Positions 34,301 through 43,460 of a stretch of 64,000 nucleotides of DNA are shown piece after piece. The notes under the pieces were generated by a model. The model saw nothing but the letters and a program-made list of their open reading frames with translations, had not been told where the DNA came from and did no database searches. The stretch is from the NCBI GenBank assembly GCA_016165875.1, contig JABBOT010000004.1:9090889-9154888 (forward strand). Reading direction: 5' to 3'. Position 1 is the stretch's first letter, and each line of letters opens with the position of its first letter. Made by a program: the position numbers and the translations under genes. The DNA comes from Acanthopleura granulata. Lineage: Eukaryota; Mollusca; Polyplacophora; Chitonida; Chitonidae.

Positions 34301-37300
34301 TGGTGGTCTATAAATAATACATAGTAAAAATGGTTTCTTATTTGAGTTTTTTACCTCTAGCGATATGCTCTCTATCTCAGAGGATGCCAGACCTACTCTT
34401 TGCCTGACACACAAATGATCAGCCACATATACCAATACTCCCCCACCTGATGAGTACGTTCTGTCTTTCCTATACTCCTCCGCAGTGTAACCGGGAATAA
34501 ACATTATGTCATTAGAGCATTTGTCATCTAGAAAAGTTTCAGTGAGGCTGATGATGTGATATCCTTTGTTAAATAGTGTGCATTTTAGTTCATCTAATTT
34601 TGGAAGGAGACGTTGAATGTTTAAGTTTTAACCCTTTCCACTTGAGGTGAAGCAAGGTTTCAGAATCATCCAAGGTCATACTGCTCACATGAACACGTGT
34701 ACATGTAGTATATACATATATTGGCAGATGAGACTTCAAACACATTTGCAATTACATGAGGACTTAAGTATCCATTGCATGTAGCTGCATCTACACACAC
34801 CCTATTCTTCTCATACATGTATTTGTATTGTCATATTTTACTTGCACATTTATGTTCCATCAGCTTTTAGATAGAAGAATATATTATCAGTTATCTGGAT
34901 TTACACATACAGACATTTACATATTCAGTCTGATAAATAGTATTTATATCAGTTGTTTGTTGCCGTGGTATGTATCGAGTAGAAATAACCGAAGTGCTTT
35001 CTTTATTTTTCAGCTACCTTCATGCCAAGTTTATCATCCACAGAGATCTCAAATCAAACAGTATCCTTCTATTCTATGTATTTTGATTTTTTTTTTTTTT
35101 ACCTGGAAACACAAAGATTTGGGATATTTCAATGAGATTCAACTGAAAGTAGTTGATAAGTTCAAGATAGAATACTTCATTTATGATATGTTCTATTCTT
35201 GTTTCCCTAGATGGCAGTTTGATTCATGATTAAAGGAAAAGACTTGGAAAGCATAATGTGAATTGTAGTAAAAACAGTAGGGTTTGAAGATTTGAAAAAA
35301 TACCATCTGATAAGTTTTAGAGTTCTCTAACAAACATATGCTTTCTGGCTGTAAGCTCTCCCATAACTGTCAGAAGACACCAAAATTTTACCGACCCAAA
35401 ATTGACTGAGTGACATGACAGCCGAAAGCTACACACCGTTGAATCCTGCCAGCTCTTCATTATGGTCTGTGCTCTGACAAAACAAGGTGCCACAGTCAAC
35501 TGTCTGTAATCGAGTTTAATTTGGATTTTAATATAGTAGCCTTGTGTACCGTCCAGAGATAGATTGTTAAGAAGTGACTGGCTTGATACGTCATATCCAC
35601 CAAGCCTGCTTTACTAATCCTGCATTTTGATTAGTCAGAATTATTTTCACAATTATGTCTCCTTTTATATGAAAGGTATTTATTATTTATGAATGTGTGT
35701 GTGTTATAATCTGCCTTGAAATTTGTTTTCTCAGAACCAAAACAATCTAAAAAAAAATTTGATGGTCATTTTTAAATCTTCAAAGCATACTTGTTTACTG
35801 CATATGACCCGGTACTTCCTCAGCCTGCTATGAAGCCTCTCCCGGTTACATCTCTGTTTTGTGCCATTTGTATTTTCACGTGGTCATGTTGCCATAAGCC
35901 AGTGAAAACATCCAGAAAGAAAAATTTAATTTTCAGTGATCATGTATATTTTTTTCTGAAGATTTATGTGAGACTACTGCTACAAAAATTAGAAAAGTAA
36001 AAAGAAAACTGAAATTGCTTTAATTGTGGTGAGGTCAAGCATACATTAGACATATTGCGTCAGAAAAATCACCTTTCCCGGTAGGCCGAAAGTAATTTGA
36101 AAGCAAAGCTGTTAATCATTGGATTGTTTGTACAGAACTGCGTGGTGAAAGTTTTATTTGGTAGATATATGAACAAATGCAGCACAGTAACACAATGCAT
36201 TTACTTTTAGAAGTGTTTATTTGATTTATATGATTGGTGTTTTGTGCCAAAGAAAATTTCAATTATATGACAACGACCAGCATTATGGTGCTAGGAAAAT
36301 GTGCAGAGCCCTTGGCCCATATCACCAGAGTGGAAAAGGGCAATAATATTCTAGAGTAACATACATATGGATTCATACAGTATTATGGGCAGAAGGAAAT
36401 GAATATCTGGGAATATTCATGTGATCCTTAACAGACTGCAGACATTTTCTTGACGGATGACATGACAGTGAAGATTGGTGATTTTGGTCTGGCCACAGTG
36501 AAGACAAGATGGAGTGGTTCTCATCAGTTTCAACAGCCCACAGGCTCCATATTGTGGATGGTAAGACTGTACAAATATGTGACATAGTAATAAGGACTTC
36601 TGAGTATCTTTGGTACCATGGGAGTTACAGAGAGAAGTTCCCCAAAATTATTACCTGGTTTTATTTTTAATAAAAAGTGACTTTTCTTTAAGCTAGGTAT
36701 TACTGTTTGTGATTTTAAGACTGAATTAATGATAAAGATAATGAATCCTTATTATCTGTTCACAAATGTAAGATTAAAATTCTGTATTTTATTATAGGAA
36801 GAAAGAAATTGATTTCCTCAACCTATTTGAAGTAAAACTTTTGAGCTCTTGACTGAGCTTATGCTTGTGAATGGTGTCTCTTATTTTTCCATTTTGTTTT
36901 TCATTTCCTTAGGCCCCAGAAGTGATACGAATGAAGGAACAAAACCCTTACACATTCCAGTCTGACGTGTATGCCTTTGGGGTTGTAATATATGAATTGA
37001 TGACACAGTCATTACCCTATTCCAATATCAACAATAAAGATCAGGTAACTTGGGTAGCATGTATATTATGATTGCCCATGATTCCAACCAGTTGAAGGGC
37101 CATTTTGAAATGATGCCTCTTCTTCTGTCTCCTTTCCTTCCCTCTTTCCATTATAACTGGGATATCTTTGAAGAGCAGTCACTGCTCACTTTCAGATTGC
37201 AGCAATGATTTGCCATGGCTCTGATTGAAAATGATCTTGGAAACAAATACAGGCTTGTCTTCATACTTGGGCATTGCCTTCTCCTTATGATGAGACAGTT

Positions 37301-38368
37301 GATGGGATTACTTTTTACTCAGCTCTGTGATTAATGATACCTTCAATTGGTGAAAGTTTCCTTGAAATATGCTGTTTGGCAGCCATGATGGCTGTACACT
37401 ATTTTTTAGGATGTTGCTTTCTGGCTAATAGGTGAGAAAACCCTGATAGACTGTGATTTTTGTTATGGAATTTTTCCAAGAATTTGATTATGTTTGATAG
37501 CATTTTCCAGTCAGTTCTGATGATCTGTCAACCTGCACCTTGTCCTGTAACTACTATATTCCTCAGTGTGGCATTAAGTACCATGCAGTGTAGGTGGTTT
37601 TAATGACATTTGTTGGAGGTTATTTGCCCTCCACCAATATTGCATTCATATACAGCTCATTCTGCTCTTGAAAATCTGTGTGTTAGATGTGGTAAAGTTT
37701 GTCACTTACTTGGTTTACTCTGGGCACTTCAGTTTCCTACCCGCATAAAACTGACAGCTTTGTATAAGCAAACCATTCTTAAATACATCTCAAAATACCA
37801 ATTGTATAAATAAATGCATTCTTCAATTGTAGATTCTATTCATGGTTGGTAAGGGTTATTTACGGCCTGATGTGTGTAAAATCCGATCAGACGCCCCTAA
37901 AGCCTTCAAACGCCTGATGGCAGACTGCTGTAAATTTGATCACGAAGACAGGCCTTTATTTACAGTGGTAAGTAATTCAGTTTTTAAATGTTATTGTTCG
38001 TGCAGTATTTTTCAAGTGTGTGTTCACTTTGAAATACATTCTGCGAGGCTGTAACTTCATATTATATGGTACAAAACAAATCCATAGTGCTTGTTGTAAG
38101 AAGAGATGCACAGGAAATCAGTAATAATTTTCACTGTGTTGCTAAGTTTTGACTTTACATTGTTGTGTTGTTGCAGATTCTCTCCAGATTGGAAACCATG
38201 CTTCAGCAAATGCCTAAACTTCACCGGAGTTTATCTGAGCCAGCCTTGAACCGCGCACATTTTCAGTCGGATGACCTAGATTTTCTCTACATGTGTGCAT
38301 CCCCTAAAACACCTATAAACGTTCAGTATGGCCAATTTGGCTTCTTCTCCCCAGGGGGAAACCTGTGA
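13249..38368 (+). CDS. Raf: RAF serine/threonine kinase (BRAF-type), 17 coding exons plus an alternative exon
   Basis: The MAP3K of the RAS-ERK pathway, cytosolic and recruited to membrane by RAS-GTP to phosphorylate MEK. Spliced exons: 13249-13356, 19993-20094, 22425-22676, 22972-23075, 24508-24604, 25023-25213, 25689-25857 (or 27418-27511), 28363-28396, 28832-28945, 30377-30528, 30883-31082, 31973-32149, 35014-35060, 36442-36560, 36913-37044, 37833-37967, 38177-38368. This gives 2325 nt, 774 residues (human BRAF 766). Domains: BRAF-specific helical region 37-95, RBD about 142-215, zinc CRD 219-264, CR2 14-3-3 site RSTSAP (S326), N-region DSNEDWEIP, kinase about 459-720. Catalytic residues are present: GSGSFG, VAVK K485, E503, HRDLKSN D578, DFG D596, V602 (human V600), APE. 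C-terminal RSLSEP (S731) and SPKTP feedback site are conserved. All junctions keep frame with GT-AG sites. Confidence 0.96.
15355..15700 (+). repeat. Intronic interspersed repeat, copy 1
   Basis: Shares CAGCTTCAGGTCAGTAAAAT, GTGTCTTCTGACAG and GGAGCTTACGGCAATAAAGT with a copy at 16530-16810 and, inverted, with 35345-35515. The right half (CTCTTTTTACTAC ... TATACTTCCCTGGTC) is also shared with copy 2. Family unknown; no coding frame. Confidence 0.65.
16316..16497 (+). mobile_element. SINE, 5'-truncated
   Basis: Body and tail of the SINE family: GGCCTCCTATCCGGTCGTAC, AGATGGTCATGGATTTCTCC, CACCATAATGCTGGCCGC, AGTGAAATATTCTTGAG and CCAATCAAATAAATAAA. The tRNA-like promoter head is missing. Confidence 0.8.
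16530..16810 (+). repeat. Intronic interspersed repeat, copy 2
   Basis: Second copy of the 15355 repeat, recognisable by CAGCATCAGGTTGGTAAAAT, CAGTGTCTTCTGTGGGAGC, TTACGGCGATAAAGTATATG and CTGTTTTTACTATC. It follows the truncated SINE directly. Confidence 0.62.
19993..20094 (+). CDS. Raf: RAF exon 2 (BRAF-specific region)
   Basis: 34 codons, phase 0 to 0, acceptor TGCTTACAG and donor CAG|GTAAGC. Encodes [20 protein letters not shown] and HPPSMYIQ, closely matching the BRAF-specific helical segment (KSR-pairing). This marks the gene as BRAF-type rather than RAF1/ARAF-type. Confidence 0.94.
20890..20915. repeat. Poly-C then (CA)n low-complexity tract
   Basis: About 14 C followed by a CA run in RAF intron 2. 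Simple sequence only. Confidence 0.9.
21528..21796 (+). mobile_element. tRNA-derived SINE, full length, in RAF intron 2
   Basis: The head shows TGTGGCTCAGTTGGTTAGCG (A box) and TTGAGTTCAAGTCCAGC (B box); the tail is ACACCAATCAAATAAATAAA. Candidate target-site duplicates ATCAAACAGT (21518-21527) and ATCAGACAGT (21797-21806) differ at one base. Same family as the 754-1019 copy, inserted in sense orientation to RAF. Confidence 0.87.
22425..22676 (+). CDS. Raf: RAF exon 3 (coiled helix, Ser/Pro linker, start of RBD)
   Basis: 84 codons, phase 0 to 0. Starts [18 protein letters not shown], then a Ser/Thr/Pro/Ala-rich linker, then [15 protein letters not shown], the first strands of the RAS-binding domain. 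Acceptor CACTAG, donor ATA|GTAAGT. Confidence 0.94.
22972..23075 (+). CDS. Raf: RAF exon 4 (RBD)
   Basis: 104 nt, phase 0 in, leaves 2 nt. Encodes [20 protein letters not shown] then [14 protein letters not shown]. The arginine in KLREL aligns with human BRAF R188, needed for RAS binding. Acceptor AATAAG is weak in pyrimidines; donor AG|GTGAGT is strong. Confidence 0.93.
23076..24507. other. RAF intron 4
   Basis: A 147-codon AT-rich frame at 23500-23943 has no recognisable domain and includes internally repetitive CTAAAACTCA segments. Judged non-coding. A short direct repeat (CAGTAAATGAAGTAAT, twice) lies at about 24238-24276. Confidence 0.65.
24508..24604 (+). CDS. Raf: RAF exon 5 (end of RBD)
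   Basis: 97 nt; its first base completes the arginine codon from exon 4 and it ends in phase 0. Encodes [20 protein letters not shown], then PILTHIY, whose histidine is the first zinc ligand of the CRD. Confidence 0.93.
25023..25213 (+). CDS. Raf: RAF exon 6 (cysteine-rich C1 domain)
   Basis: 191 nt, phase 0 in, leaves 'CA'. Contains [21 protein letters not shown] and a final C in PMSC: the atypical C1 zinc finger that binds phosphatidylserine and RAS. A Tyr/Asp-rich segment ([11 protein letters not shown]) follows. Donor ACA|GTATGT. Confidence 0.95.
25689..25857 (+). CDS. Raf: RAF exon 7a (CR2, canonical 14-3-3 site)
   Basis: 169 nt; acceptor CCTTTCAG, first base C completes codon CA+C, ends in phase 0 at GAG|GTACAG. 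A Ser/Pro-rich stretch is followed by [17 protein letters not shown] is a mode-1 14-3-3 site and RERSTS fits the AKT motif RxRxxS, aligning with BRAF S365. A second exon with the same job lies at 27418-27511. Confidence 0.88.
25858..27417. other. Intron between the two CR2 exons
   Basis: A 1.56-kb spacer with no recognised element. Its right end has three AG dinucleotides at 27409, 27416 and 27423, giving three possible acceptors 7 nt apart. Confidence 0.7.
27418..27511 (+). CDS. Raf: RAF exon 7b (alternative CR2 exon, altered 14-3-3 site)
   Basis: From the acceptor TGCCAG| the exon is 94 nt; its first base G completes CA+G from exon 6, and it ends in phase 0 at GAG|GTAGGT, exactly like exon 7a. 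It encodes SQKPPSLV, then [12 protein letters not shown] and [10 protein letters not shown]. The SSSAPNV core equals that of human BRAF, and the following [10 protein letters not shown] resembles the BRAF continuation better than 7a does. The arginines are missing: KSSSAP instead of RSxSxP, and no RxRxxS. Joining 7a directly to 27418 would shift frame to a stop within 17 codons. Using the third AG (exon start 27425) would allow both exons in frame. Which form is made needs transcripts. Confidence 0.75.
28363..28396 (+). CDS. Raf: RAF exon 8 (34-nt linker microexon)
   Basis: Acceptor CTATTTCAG, donor CAAG|GTAATG. Encodes [11 protein letters not shown], phase 0 in and 1 out. It fits between the CR2 exons and the next linker exon and keeps frame with both. 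Confidence 0.8.
28832..28945 (+). CDS. Raf: RAF exon 9 (linker, possible cassette)
   Basis: 114 nt, phase 1 in and 1 out, so it could be skipped without shifting frame. Encodes a Ser/Asn-rich, basic linker ([20 protein letters not shown]). Acceptor TCTTTCAG, donor AAG|GTAAAT. Confidence 0.8.
28946..30376. other. RAF intron 9
   Basis: Contains the diverged GGCA/TAATGC minisatellite at about 29490-29880; otherwise unremarkable AT-rich sequence. Confidence 0.7.
29490..29880. repeat. Diverged intronic minisatellite, about 45-60 bp unit
   Basis: Recurring words CCTGGCACCAGCTGTAATGC, ACTTGGCACTTG, TACCTGGCACTGGCT, CATGGCAGCGTAATGC and 'TGCC/C-TATATGTAC' appear at loosely regular spacing. At least six degenerate units. 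Not coding. Confidence 0.55.
30377..30528 (+). CDS. Raf: RAF exon 10 (Ser/Pro linker before kinase)
   Basis: 152 nt, phase 1 in and 0 out. Encodes a Ser/Pro-rich linker with several SP/TP sites ([17 protein letters not shown]), plausible ERK feedback sites, then [11 protein letters not shown]. Acceptor ATTTTCAG, donor ACT|GTAAGT. Confidence 0.88.
30883..31082 (+). CDS. Raf: RAF exon 11 (N-region and kinase N-lobe)
   Basis: 200 nt. [13 protein letters not shown] is the N-region (BRAF-like, with acidic E/D giving constitutive charge), then [13 protein letters not shown] (P-loop), PVAVKRLN (K485) and [10 protein letters not shown] (helix C E503). The acceptor is a TAGCAG tandem, so starts at 30883 (adds Q) and 30886 are both possible. 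Donor AAG|GTATTT. Confidence 0.95.
31973..32149 (+). CDS. Raf: RAF exon 12 (kinase hinge and helices)
   Basis: 177 nt: [12 protein letters not shown], then [11 protein letters not shown] (gatekeeper T and hinge), then [12 protein letters not shown]. Acceptor TTTTTTAG, donor GA|GTAAGT. Length equals the matching human BRAF exon as I recall it. Confidence 0.95.
32980..33330 (-). pseudogene. LINE reverse transcriptase fragment
   Basis: A 116-codon frame covering RT motifs 0-2 ([30 protein letters not shown]). It lacks the YxDD active site and is part of the element at 32615-34650. Confidence 0.85.
34220..34504 (-). pseudogene. LINE endonuclease fragment
   Basis: Reverse-strand frame with [13 protein letters not shown] and IYRPPSS, typical of AP-like endonucleases of non-LTR elements. 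A shift of frame near 34255 leads to [16 protein letters not shown]. Confidence 0.85.
35014..35060 (+). CDS. Raf: RAF exon 13 (catalytic loop microexon)
   Basis: 47 nt encoding [15 protein letters not shown] with the catalytic aspartate (D578). Acceptor TTTTCAG, donor ACA|GTATCC. The 47-nt size equals the corresponding human BRAF exon as I recall it. Confidence 0.95.
35345..35515 (-). repeat. Intronic interspersed repeat, copy 3 (inverted)
   Basis: Reverse complement of the 15355 repeat: TGTCAGAAGACACCAAAATT, GACTGAGTGACATGACAGCC and CCAGCTCTTCATTATGG all have counterparts there. Confidence 0.6.
36215..36310 (-). mobile_element. SINE 3' fragment, reverse orientation
   Basis: TTTGATTTATATGATTGGTG, then TTTTGTGCCAAAG, CGACCAGCATTATGGTGC and GTGCAGAGCCC match the reverse of the SINE tail and body. 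Confidence 0.55.
36442..36560 (+). CDS. Raf: RAF exon 14 (DFG and activation segment)
   Basis: 119 nt: [21 protein letters not shown]602 aligns with human V600 in the human 119-nt exon 15 as I recall it; T601 aligns with the human T599 activation-loop site. The next phosphosite position differs by sequence (KTRWSG versus KSRWSG). Acceptor CTGCAG, donor ATG|GTAAGA. Confidence 0.95.
36913..37044 (+). CDS. Raf: RAF exon 15 (APE motif, helix F)
   Basis: 132 nt, phase 0 to 0: [20 protein letters not shown], then [20 protein letters not shown]. Acceptor TTTCCTTAG, donor CAG|GTAACT. Confidence 0.95.
37045..37832. other. RAF intron 15
   Basis: Non-coding; nothing distinctive recognised. Confidence 0.6.
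37833..37967 (+). CDS. Raf: RAF exon 16 (kinase C-lobe)
   Basis: 135 nt, phase 0 to 0: [20 protein letters not shown], later [20 protein letters not shown] with the conserved DRP arginine. Acceptor CAATTGTAG, donor GTG|GTAAGT. Confidence 0.95.
38177..38368 (+). CDS. Raf: RAF exon 17 (end of kinase domain, C-terminal 14-3-3 site)
   Basis: 63 codons plus [18 protein letters not shown] holds the activating 14-3-3 site (S731, human S729), followed by CASPKTPIN, the ERK feedback SPKTP. The C-terminal tail [12 protein letters not shown] is slightly longer than the human one. Confidence 0.95.
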   Translation: MLSRLETMLQQMPKLHRSLSEPALNRAHFQSDDLDFLYMCASPKTPINVQYGQFGFFSPGGNL

Positions 38369-41300
38369 ATCTCTTTCTGGAACTGTGATTGACATAAATA
38401 TGGGCATGGCCAGTGAATCAGGATACTAAAAGTTATTGGTTCGCCGTGTTGCCAATGAAAAACAAAGGTGTAGTTTGGTTAAAAAGCTAGTGCAACCATT
38501 GAACCGTCTGCCTGTTTTTCATGACCTGACAACTAGTCTTTCTCACCAGAGTGCAGGCGTGTTCATACGATGACCTCTTGGAACAAGGACAGAGACCTTT
38601 CATGTGTGATTCAAAAGGATGAACCTATTGGTTCAACTCAGCAAACAAAGGGCTGTGGCTTCATAGTGGACAGCTGTATTTATCAGGCACCCTATTTTAG
38701 TGCATTTTAAAAATGCATGGTTATGACTTCGTTTAAATATGGCATTTGGCATGTACATAAGCTGTGTGAATGATTCTGCTGGGCATGGGTGAGGTTTGCA
38801 GGCGTGTTTGTGTGATGGGTTATGATTGGTCAAATTTCTGTACAGTAGGTTGTATGAATATTTCTAATGTGTATTATATGTAGTGTGTACACAATTATTT
38901 CTTATTATATATATGTTCTATTTTTTCTGTACAGCCCATTATTGAATCAAGTTTGCCTCAAGTTTTAATAAATAATGTTGCAAAAACTTCACAGAAATGA
39001 AATGACAGAATTTGATAGACCCATTTTAAACAATTTTCTGAGCTGTGGAGAATTAGACATTTTATTTTCAGTTTTCCCAAAGTGTATATCTATTCTGTGT
39101 CTCAACGGCTATTAGAATGCAGGTTTGTACAGAATAAGATTTTGATGGTTCAAAACCACAAATTCTGATAGCAATGTGAATAGTTTGGTGGTGAACAGTA
39201 TGTTGTATTACGAGCAAGTGGTGTTCGTTATTTAATTTATTTACATTTAAGTTATCCTGCACTTTAGGTTACTTGCAATCATATTCTCTAATAATGTATA
39301 AGCAGCCTGTTTCCCTATTTCTGAGATGCGAAATGCTGAAACTATCATTGCCAATGTCTTCATTTTTGTACTCCGCCTCTGTTACAGGTGATGTTATCAT
39401 CTCCTGCTAATTCATGTGACATTCATTATACTTCCATATTTACCTAGACCTGTCTAATGACTTATTTTTTTGCTTCAGACAAGTCCGTTGGATTGGGACG
39501 TTTTTGTCTATTTTTTGTATAATTCCATGAATTTCATAATTTCCTGTTTATTTGGTACGAAATGTGACCTTCATATAAACCTTTATTAACATTAGAAATG
39601 CTTGGAATTTTTTTTGTGAAATGTTGTAAGTACATTGTACTTGTAGATGAATGGTGTCAAAGCACAAATATGAGGTGGGGCCACTACCTCTGATCAGTTC
39701 AGGTGTGTTTTCACGAGGCAGAAACCCTTGTTGAAATTGGGTGTTGGGTAAATTCAGAAAATTCCATGCAGGAGTGGGAAGAGGGGAATTTCAAGCGTGC
39801 AAAAGAAGCAGACTTTCTTTTCTAACAGCACCTGCCATGGACCTGAAAACCCACAAAATCCTGTTTTAGTTATATATTAATTCATGTGTGGTCATACTTA
39901 ATGTTTTAAAGTGAATAAGGTTTCTGTTTCATAACATTTTTGGAAATTACAGTTTTATGTAAAATTTTGTGTTTTTATAAATCCCCCATATAAAAATCAG
40001 TTGTGTGGTACAGAAGTTAATCAAAATTCTCGGAATGTTTTATTTCTGTGACAGCATTTGTCTTTTCATATTATTTTTTATTTTTCAGTAATGAAGAACT
40101 GGCATGTTGAAATAGCCTTGTGTTTTTCTTAATGAACCTTTCATTGGGTTCTTTTTAATAGGTGCATTTACCAGAACTACGCACATTTTTTCGCACAATT
40201 CTGTTAAGAAATCATTTTTCTGTGTCGTTTTATGAATGAGCTTGCTATAATTTACAGAATTTCTGACAAATGTTGTTAGAGTTTTTTTTTTTTTTTTTTG
40301 TTAAGGAAGTTGCCTGAACGACCTACTTTAAGATTTCATCAATGGAGTAAAGTAAATGGTGCTCCTGTACATGTAGAAGCTGCTCTTCCAGCTTGGAAGT
40401 CAGTTAAGTTTGTATTTAAAAAGGTGCAAGGATAACAAATTTGTCAAGAGTTCTGGTTATCTTTTTGAGCAAAGCCTTGTGCTCGTCTTCAGTGTGATTA
40501 AGCAGAAATGGCTAAAGATAAATTGCAAGTTTTAGTTAAAAATTTAATTTTCTGGACCTCCTGTTACTTGCTTGATGAACAAGAGACAGTCTAATGCATT
40601 AGATATCATTTACAAATCACCTTAAAACTACTGTAACCTGACATTATAAACCTGCACAACTTGCTTTATAGTCAACTGCAACAACCAATCAAGTTGCAAA
40701 CCCCTTAGAGAAGGGTTAGACAACCTTTGTGCCTAGTCTTACCATTTTACATTCTTTAAGTGTTATCATTTGTTTCGGTATGAACAATGTTCATTTGTAT
40801 GTTTTCTCTCACTTTCGTTTTTGATACTTTCGTGTTTTGTGTTATCATGTGATGTTCATTTGTGAGAGGATTATAGGTTGTCAGTTAAGGTTTGCCTTAA
40901 TGTACAGGACCCTAAAAGCTATGAGTACCTGCACTTATTACCCTTGTGATAATGCTCGTACTACTAAACATCTGCACATGATGCTGTTTTAGGTTTGACA
41001 AGCTCAGATGGCTTTCAGTGTGTTAGGTAACAGAGGGCACAGAATTGTTACCATTTATTTTTATTTTGTCAATGCTTCGCTAAGATATTCTGGTAGAAAA
41101 TACCAAGGGATTGTATCAAAAGTAGAGAATACCAAAAATATCATGAGGTTGAACATGTTAAGGTGTCACCACTCCCTTTTTGTTTTACTGGTGCAACTCT
41201 CTCTCTGTGCAATGAATTATTGTGACCATTGTTTCTTTCAAATTTTATTTCATTGCACAACCATTAAGTGATCTCTGCCAGCAAAGACTGTGTCTACAGA

Positions 41301-43460
41301 TGTTTCAGACAAGGTTTATTGATGAAGCACATCTTCTCAATTTTTCACTTAATTACCCATGCAACTAATGCTGTGTTCACAGAGTTTGTTTATGCCACCA
41401 TCTTCATACCATTTATTTTCAGCAAGATTTAATTCACCCCCAGTTTAAAAGTCCTCAATGATTTATGAGTGATCTTGCTGGAGATAAGTGTTTTTCTTCA
41501 AGAAATCATGTAAAATAAACGCTTCCCCGAAACTTCTTTCCTTATCAGTGTCAGACATTGTTTGAAAATAAAATGATTGAATATTTTAACTATTTGTATG
41601 CTTTTTCATATACAAATATTTCATAGCAGCAGATACAGTGGTATGTAAATCAGTTGAGTTCCCTTATATTTTTGCCTCACAAGTTTGACAGAGGGTGTGT
41701 TTCGTTACAGACATGTATGTCAGTGTTAATATTTTCATATTTATCATAAATAGTTCATATTTAATTGGTTTCAATTAATGTGTTTCACGGAATGTTTAGT
41801 ATGTAAAAATGCATTTCAGAAACACAAAGGCCATCTCTTATTTGTTAAGTTTACTTTCTTATCACAATAAAATTTAAGTCCTAAGTGGTTCTGTAAGGCA
41901 GATAAGTCAATCATCATGCAAAATGTTCCACTTGAAGATGCTAAACATTTTGTTAAATATAGTACAACCTAAAAACTGATGAACACAATGGAATTCATAT
42001 ATAAATTCACTGGGGAGGTACTTGTCTAAATTGGCTCCCTTTTTAAAATGTTGGCTGCTTTTCAAATCGCATCATAATTTGCAGAATTGTTTGCCTCAAA
42101 CTGAAAAACCATAAAAAACCAGCACCTTTGGATATGAGCCATCATCTAGGGTATCCAAAATGCAATGTAGTCTAATTGCAGAGTTATGCTCCCTGCAACT
42201 GCTTTCCTGTTTCCTCAAATATAAATCTAAAAACTGACTAAGAATCACCAACTTTGTATAATTATGAAATTTACAGAAAGGCAGAAGAAGTTCATTGGAT
42301 TGCGCATGTCAACATGCCCACCAACCATACAAGTTCTAAAACAGCCCCTGTCAGTTTGGCTGGGACTGTTCATCCGAGTTTGCCAGGTGCCCCCATACTC
42401 TGATGAAGTTACTTCACCCAGCATAAACACAACTGCCTTCATATCTGTAAACACATTCAGGAGCTTGGTGGAAAGCAAAGACCACCGTGGTAAAATAGAT
42501 TTTATTTACCTCCCATTCACTGACCTGGTAAAAAAACTAAATGAGAATCACTAAGTTTGGACAACCATACAAGACTAGTTACAGGGTCTGACTTAATGAG
42601 TGTGTATTTTGTTCATCATGGGGAAGAAAAAAGAGAATCAAACTCAGATAACTGCAAATGAAGTATTGTAACAGATACATATTTTTCGTTTTTTTTATTA
42701 ACAAATAGAGGATGTGATCTCAAATAAACAACAAACAAAATATACCTCAATCAAAAGACTCTTTCATCTGAAATACTAATTTTATGAATTGAATAATGAT
42801 AGAATGGAGGCAAATACCATGTGATTGAAGGCTCCATGTAAGGTTACTTACTGGTAATATTTCAAAAGAAACAAATCTAGACTAGAAACATTCCTAACCA
42901 TTGTTACAAAAAGCATAACCCATCCAATTAATGTAATAAAAATTGGTACAACAAAAGAAAGCCTACAAATCTGTTAATTTGCTCATGTTGTGAAACATTG
43001 ATAATTTTCAGCTCAATAACATCAATAATTCATAAGAAAAAGATATAAATGTTACAAAAATTGAAACGATGATACAGTAACAGAACAGTGAAAAAAGTGT
43101 GGATGACATGCAATGCATGTCACACATGCTATCTAATTCTATATTACATATATACATATATAAGACTTTAAACTGCTATGAACTTGGGTGAAATAGTGTT
43201 TATGAAGTTTCCTAGCTTTATAAAGTGCCTGTACATTCCCATAGGTCTGCACTTGAAAACAACAGGAATGGTAGTGCGTATGATAAACATTCCCTGGGTT
43301 TGCATAAATCAAATGTTACATTTTTTTTTTCAATGCCCGTTTCCAAGTTTTCAAGTAGTTGAACTGTCATTTATCTTAGAGATGAGGTGTCTAATTGGTA
43401 CCATCAATGTATACACCAAAATTTCAACAAACTGCACTCCATGTACAAATTTGCTACAAT
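38369..43460. other. RAF 3' UTR and convergent intergenic region
   Basis: AT-rich, mostly without long open frames. A first polyadenylation signal candidate AATAAA lies at 38967-38972; others occur near 41570 and 41865, so the UTR may be long. Overlapping frames on both strands at 42245-42554 are the only coding-like patch and remain unexplained. Confidence 0.55.
38967..38972 (+). promoter_or_regulatory. Candidate RAF polyadenylation signal
   Basis: AATAAA in TTTTAATAAATAATG, about 600 bp after the RAF stop. The cleavage site is not verifiable by sequence alone. Confidence 0.35.

Larger units (their letters stand above)
32615..34650 (-). mobile_element. Decayed non-LTR retrotransposon (LINE), antisense in RAF intron 12
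   Basis: On the reverse strand, from the 5' side: an APE-type endonuclease segment with [22 protein letters not shown] and [10 protein letters not shown] (34504-34260), followed by [10 protein letters not shown] near 34230, the catalytic GDLNxD motif. A stop-ridden linker follows. Then come reverse transcriptase palm and finger motifs at 33330-32980: [40 protein letters not shown]. The catalytic FxDD region is not seen. The 3' end has AAATAAAGTATTATTATTG (about 32624-32650), a typical LINE tail. Jockey/CR1/I-type by domain order; the clade cannot be fixed by eye. Confidence 0.88.
32150..35013. other. RAF intron 12 with antisense LINE
   Basis: 2.9-kb intron largely occupied by a decayed non-LTR retrotransposon on the opposite strand (32615-34650). 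Confidence 0.8.
35061..36441. other. RAF intron 13
   Basis: Contains the inverted third copy of the intronic repeat (35345-35515) and a SINE fragment (36215-36310). No exon seen. Confidence 0.7.
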
